DNA from: Xiphydria camelus
Taxonomy: Eukaryota; Arthropoda; Insecta; Hymenoptera; Xiphydriidae
Direction of reading: 5' to 3'
NCBI GenBank assembly: GCA_963678675.1
Contig: OY783192.1
Coordinates: 4,040,001-4,104,000, forward strand
Length of the DNA: 64,000 nt
Shown here piece by piece: positions 60,480 to 64,000 of this stretch (its first letter is position 1; every line of letters starts with the position of its first letter). The notes below the pieces were generated by a model. That model worked only from the letters and a program-made list of their open reading frames with translations, was not told the DNA's origin and made no database searches. A program made the translations under genes and the position numbers.

Positions 60480-63400
60480 TAGAGATGTCGCTAAAACTAC
60501 GATTCTAATGAAGACTTCAGCTGAACACCGTGTACCACGTCATATCGTTAGAAATTTGTTTCCTAATTCATTTGATTCAATTCATCGTGACAGTTATTCA
60601 CGCGCTCACCAAGCCAGGAAAATCAAATTCAGTCCAATTTCGCATCCCAACTGCACCTTCCGAGCGCGACGGCGATTCGACCCGTTGAAGTCGCCGAGTT
60701 ACCGGCAATTTTCATATCTCGGAGCGAATTTTTTCCGCGGCAAATCAGTCGCGGACGGTACGAGTATATCTGCGGCAGTGAGGTATCTCGCGCGCCTCTA
60801 CAGGTATATCCGTACACCCCGAGAAGGGAGAACTATACCGGGGGCCTGAGAGGGCCATTACCACAGGAGCGATATATTGCCGTTACACTCGCTAATGTAG
60901 CGCCTGATAAGGCTGCGGCAATAATACGGGATGATTTTTGTATAAGCGGGGCTATTAGGGATATTTATAACGGACGCGCGCGCGGTTTTAACCCTCCGTT
61001 GGCGCGGGGTACGGCGGTGCCACGGCGTTCGTATAAATTGAAAAGAGGTGGGGCGCGGAGTTATCAAAGACCCGTCCGCAATGACGAAGCGGCGTTCGTG
61101 AATCGACGATCGCGCGCGATGCGTTCTGCCGGGGAAGAAAATATTTGCTCGTTATAAGAGGCGTCTTTCAATTCTGGGGATTTTGAAAATATTTAGCTCA
61201 TGAGCATCTTTTAGGTGACAGTTGGTCAGGAAACACCCCCGCGTAAGAAAAGCATAGTCCGGGAGTCTGGGAAAAGTTTATCCAAAAAAGTATGGCTACG
61301 GATTGTATCCCAGATTTTAAGCCGGACAATTTTTTCATATCGGCTAAAAAGTAAAATTTACTCGAGTTACCTGTACGTTTTTAATTCAATTCTATATATT
61401 GTATGGGATCTTCGTTATAAAATTACAATGATTTGTTCAGTATTAGCGGTACAAAAGTAATTTGATAGCACCAATTAAAACTTATTTTAGATTCAAAAGT
61501 AAATGTTTTTACAATACATGCTGTCCGTCTTCTCGATACACAGAAATGCGCGCTCGTCCGAAAATGTAATCGATGGGCGCGCAGGCACGCAGCTGGCTTT
61601 CGATTTCGATATGTTTGCTCCTCTCCGTCGATCGTTCGAACCTCCACCCTTAAGCGAACTCGAAAAAGATACGAAAATGATCGGCTCGCTTTTTAAATTT
61701 CGTCGTCGCGCCGATAAAATCCCTCTGTGTGTGTGTCGCATACATCTGCATCCGCTCCCGCGAATCGATTTCGCCCGAAGAAACGAGAAAGTCAGTGTTT
61801 ATTCAGGAACCCTCGATCGCGGCATGAGAGGGCGAGATTGAAACTGAACTGTTTTCAATCAAAGTACTTTCCTCTCTCTTTGTAAATTGAATTTGATTGA
61901 AAGGGCTTCCTTGGGTCGGCGTCTAATCTCCCCCCACTCTTATCCACCGCCCTCATCTACCCCATTGCCACCGCTTGCTCGTCGCCAAACTCTCGGCGCA
62001 TCGGTTTAACGAGTAATTAATTTTCGGAGGACAGAGGGCCGGAACAAAGCGAGAAAACGGCTCGCCCTCTCTTCGACTCTCCCCCCCCCCCCCCGCCTTC
62101 CATTCTTCTAATCTTTAGACTTATTTCGGCGCTCTTTAATATAGTCGTAGGTTTAGATTGGTCTCGACGCGGCTTTTCTTTCTTTGATTATTTTGCACGT
62201 CTTTTGTAACGGAGCGAGTAATATTTTCCTCCTCGTTTCGTTGTCCTTGGGGAATTCTCACAATTCCAAGACGTTTAATGAAAGCTACTCCTCTCTCCTT
62301 TTCCCCCTTTCGGCACTCTTAAAGGATTGAAATTCTAGAATAAATAAATGCTTTATCAGCCAGTCTCTCTCTCTCTCTCTCTCTCACTATTATCCCATTC
62401 CCTCCTCGTTAATTTTCGGACAAATTATAACGTACAGGCGCAGCTCGAATCGTTCGCGCGGACGCGTCATCGTCCGACTGGAAGACGCAACAGCGCCTCG
62501 TTTATCATTTCCTTCTTAATCTTCCTGGGCGGAAAATAAACACGTCGTCCTATCCCAATCACCTTTGGCTGCGCGGGGGACGAGGCGTTGCCGGCGAGAG
62601 CGAGCGGGTTCGTCGTGCATGATAAAGTATATAGAAATACGGGGTAAAAAATAAGCGGCGCGGGCGTGGAAAGGAGCGAGAGATCCGTCCCCGGGCCGCG
62701 AGGTAAGTTTTAATAGCTGCGTCGGATAAAGGGGACGGCGTTAAAGAAATTATTACGGGCAACAATGTGCGCTATAGACGAGACGTACCGTTATTAATAT
62801 CCGCGGGCGAGGCCGTACATAAAGGAAGGTATGCAACGCATCGCGGCCGGATAGTCGTTGTTGCGTGAAAGTAAAGTCCCGCGCGAAAAAGAGAGACCGG
62901 GACAATTACTCTCTCTCGGAACAGTCGGAGCCGATGAATATTTTTATAACATTCGTTCCTACTGACGGCGGCGTGCGAGCCGCGTCGACGATCCGAAACA
63001 AAGACGCCAGCTCCGAGCTCTCTCTCGCGCGAGCTTGCGCGTCAAAGCTTACGGCTAAGCTTCTCCACCCCCACCCGACGTCCTCTTTTTCCACGGGTTA
63101 ATTGCTCGAAGAGAGTGATTTGTCACGGGCGACTTATCGCCAAACAAACGCCTTCCTCCTGACTAGCCGGGCGATACGAGTTTCTTTTTCTCGAAATGCT
63201 TCGCGACGGATTATTCGTAACTCGTAAAACGCGGGATTCCCGTATCTCTTAATCCTTGTTGGGTGTGAAACGCTCGTGGAACGTCTCGAATTATCGGTCC
63301 CATGTTGCCCGCATTGAAATTGATCGAGCAGCCGTTCTTGGAATCAAATCGAATTTCAACTCGAACGCCCGGGTGTGCTTCTCCGAATGCTTCTCCATTC

Positions 63401-63650
63401 CATACGAACTGTCAGGGAAACCGCCCGCCTGTGCTGCGTCAAGAGCAGGCAACGTCGAGACGCGCTGAAAGTCGAGAGCGATTGTTTGTTGTTTTACGTT
63501 CCCCGAGACGACGGCGTCGTCGTCGCGGGAGTCCGGACGCGGGCGCGAGAGCCAATTCGATTTTGCGTTTTCACGCTGCGCGACGACGACCACTTCGCGG
63601 CTCCGGCGTGTTCCTCTCGCGAGCACTCGTTTATTTATTGTACCGTATGT
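60480..63650. other. Non-coding; right edge
   Basis: CpG-rich DNA with a CT microsatellite and a C14 run. No coding gene was recognised. Confidence 0.35.
62081..62094. repeat. C14 homopolymer
   Basis: A run of 14 C residues. Confidence 0.75.
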
Positions 63651-63826
63651 GAGGCTAAACTTACCCGTTAGAAAAGTAATTTCAATTACCATTATCTCAT
63701 TATTTATGAACTTTTACTTTGAACCTACATCGATATAAGACTTTGTTGTAGATAAAAGTGGTATCTTCAAAAAAAGTATTATACAAATATGAGCCTAAAG
63801 CTCATAAATAAGTTTCTTTCCAGTAG
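63651..63826. mobile_element. Family K element, copy 3 with internal deletion
   Basis: The left end gaggctaaacttacccg matches family K. The middle matches 47798-47894 in reverse (cgatataagactttgttgta). The right part keeps aaagctcataaata but lacks about 20 bases present at 22632-22837. Confidence 0.5.
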
Positions 63827-63881
63827 GCCGATTCTGTAACTCGTTAAAGCTCTAAGGGCATTCACACAATTGGAAGTATAA

Positions 63882-63980
63882 GCGTAAGCATAAGCATAAG
63901 CATACGATAAGCATGATAATAAGGATAAGCATAAGAATGATAATAAGAATAATAATAAAAATAAGAAAAAGAATAAGCAT
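63882..63980. repeat. Imperfect ATAAGC/ATAATA tandem repeat at the window edge
   Basis: Degenerate hexanucleotide and trinucleotide units (ataagc, ataata, agaata) run almost to the end of the window. The true right limit is probably outside. Confidence 0.7.
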
Positions 63981-64000
63981 TGTTCAGTAGAGCCATCTAA

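Overview
This window looks like nuclear DNA of an insect, most likely a hymenopteran and possibly an ant. The evidence is intron-containing animal genes, short GT-AG introns (56-270 bp) in one gene, a CpG-rich base composition, many short TA- or TTAA-flanked inverted-repeat elements, and relics of mariner-type and DUF4817-type transposases. The order is inferred from the overall character and not from a diagnostic marker. No bacterial, organellar or viral gene was recognised. There is no CRISPR array, operon or rRNA, and I found no tRNA by eye.

Three protein-coding genes are well supported. (1) The first coding exon of mastermind (mam), the Notch co-activator, lies on the minus strand at 22979-23428 and ends in a clean splice donor. 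No later mam exon is recognisable in 1-22900, so the left third of the window is probably the start of a very long mam intron. (2) A complete 11-exon LARGE-type bifunctional glycosyltransferase gene (682 aa), which acts in dystroglycan matriglycan synthesis, lies on the plus strand at 27145-30371. Every exon junction keeps frame. (3) A complete two-coding-exon Kekkon-family LRR-Ig transmembrane protein (763 aa) lies on the minus strand at 37477-40001. Its coding part begins just inside an internal exon, so the 5' leader exon and promoter lie further right, and much or all of 40011-64000 may be a 5' intron or upstream regulatory DNA. mam and LARGE are divergent, about 3.7 kb apart. LARGE and kekkon are convergent, about 7 kb apart. 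All three concern cell-surface or signalling biology, but nothing links them functionally beyond proximity.

The rest is non-coding and unusually rich in small non-autonomous elements. At least 25 are delimited here by inverted repeats, target duplications or a second copy. Many unrelated families share the same short termini (CACTGAGAAA-like, TA target site). Several carry interior arrays of a degenerate motif at an almost exact 20-21 bp spacing. Notable structures are a three-level nested insertion (56777-57480), a palindrome whose arms are themselves palindromes (33064-33296), two back-to-back hairpins with one about 240 bp long (41871-42307), TTAA-flanked piggyBac-like mini-elements, and a composite repeat found twice in opposite orientation.

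I did not find a new multi-gene system. The most novel-looking signal is the group of helically phased, palindromic mini-elements that share one set of termini.
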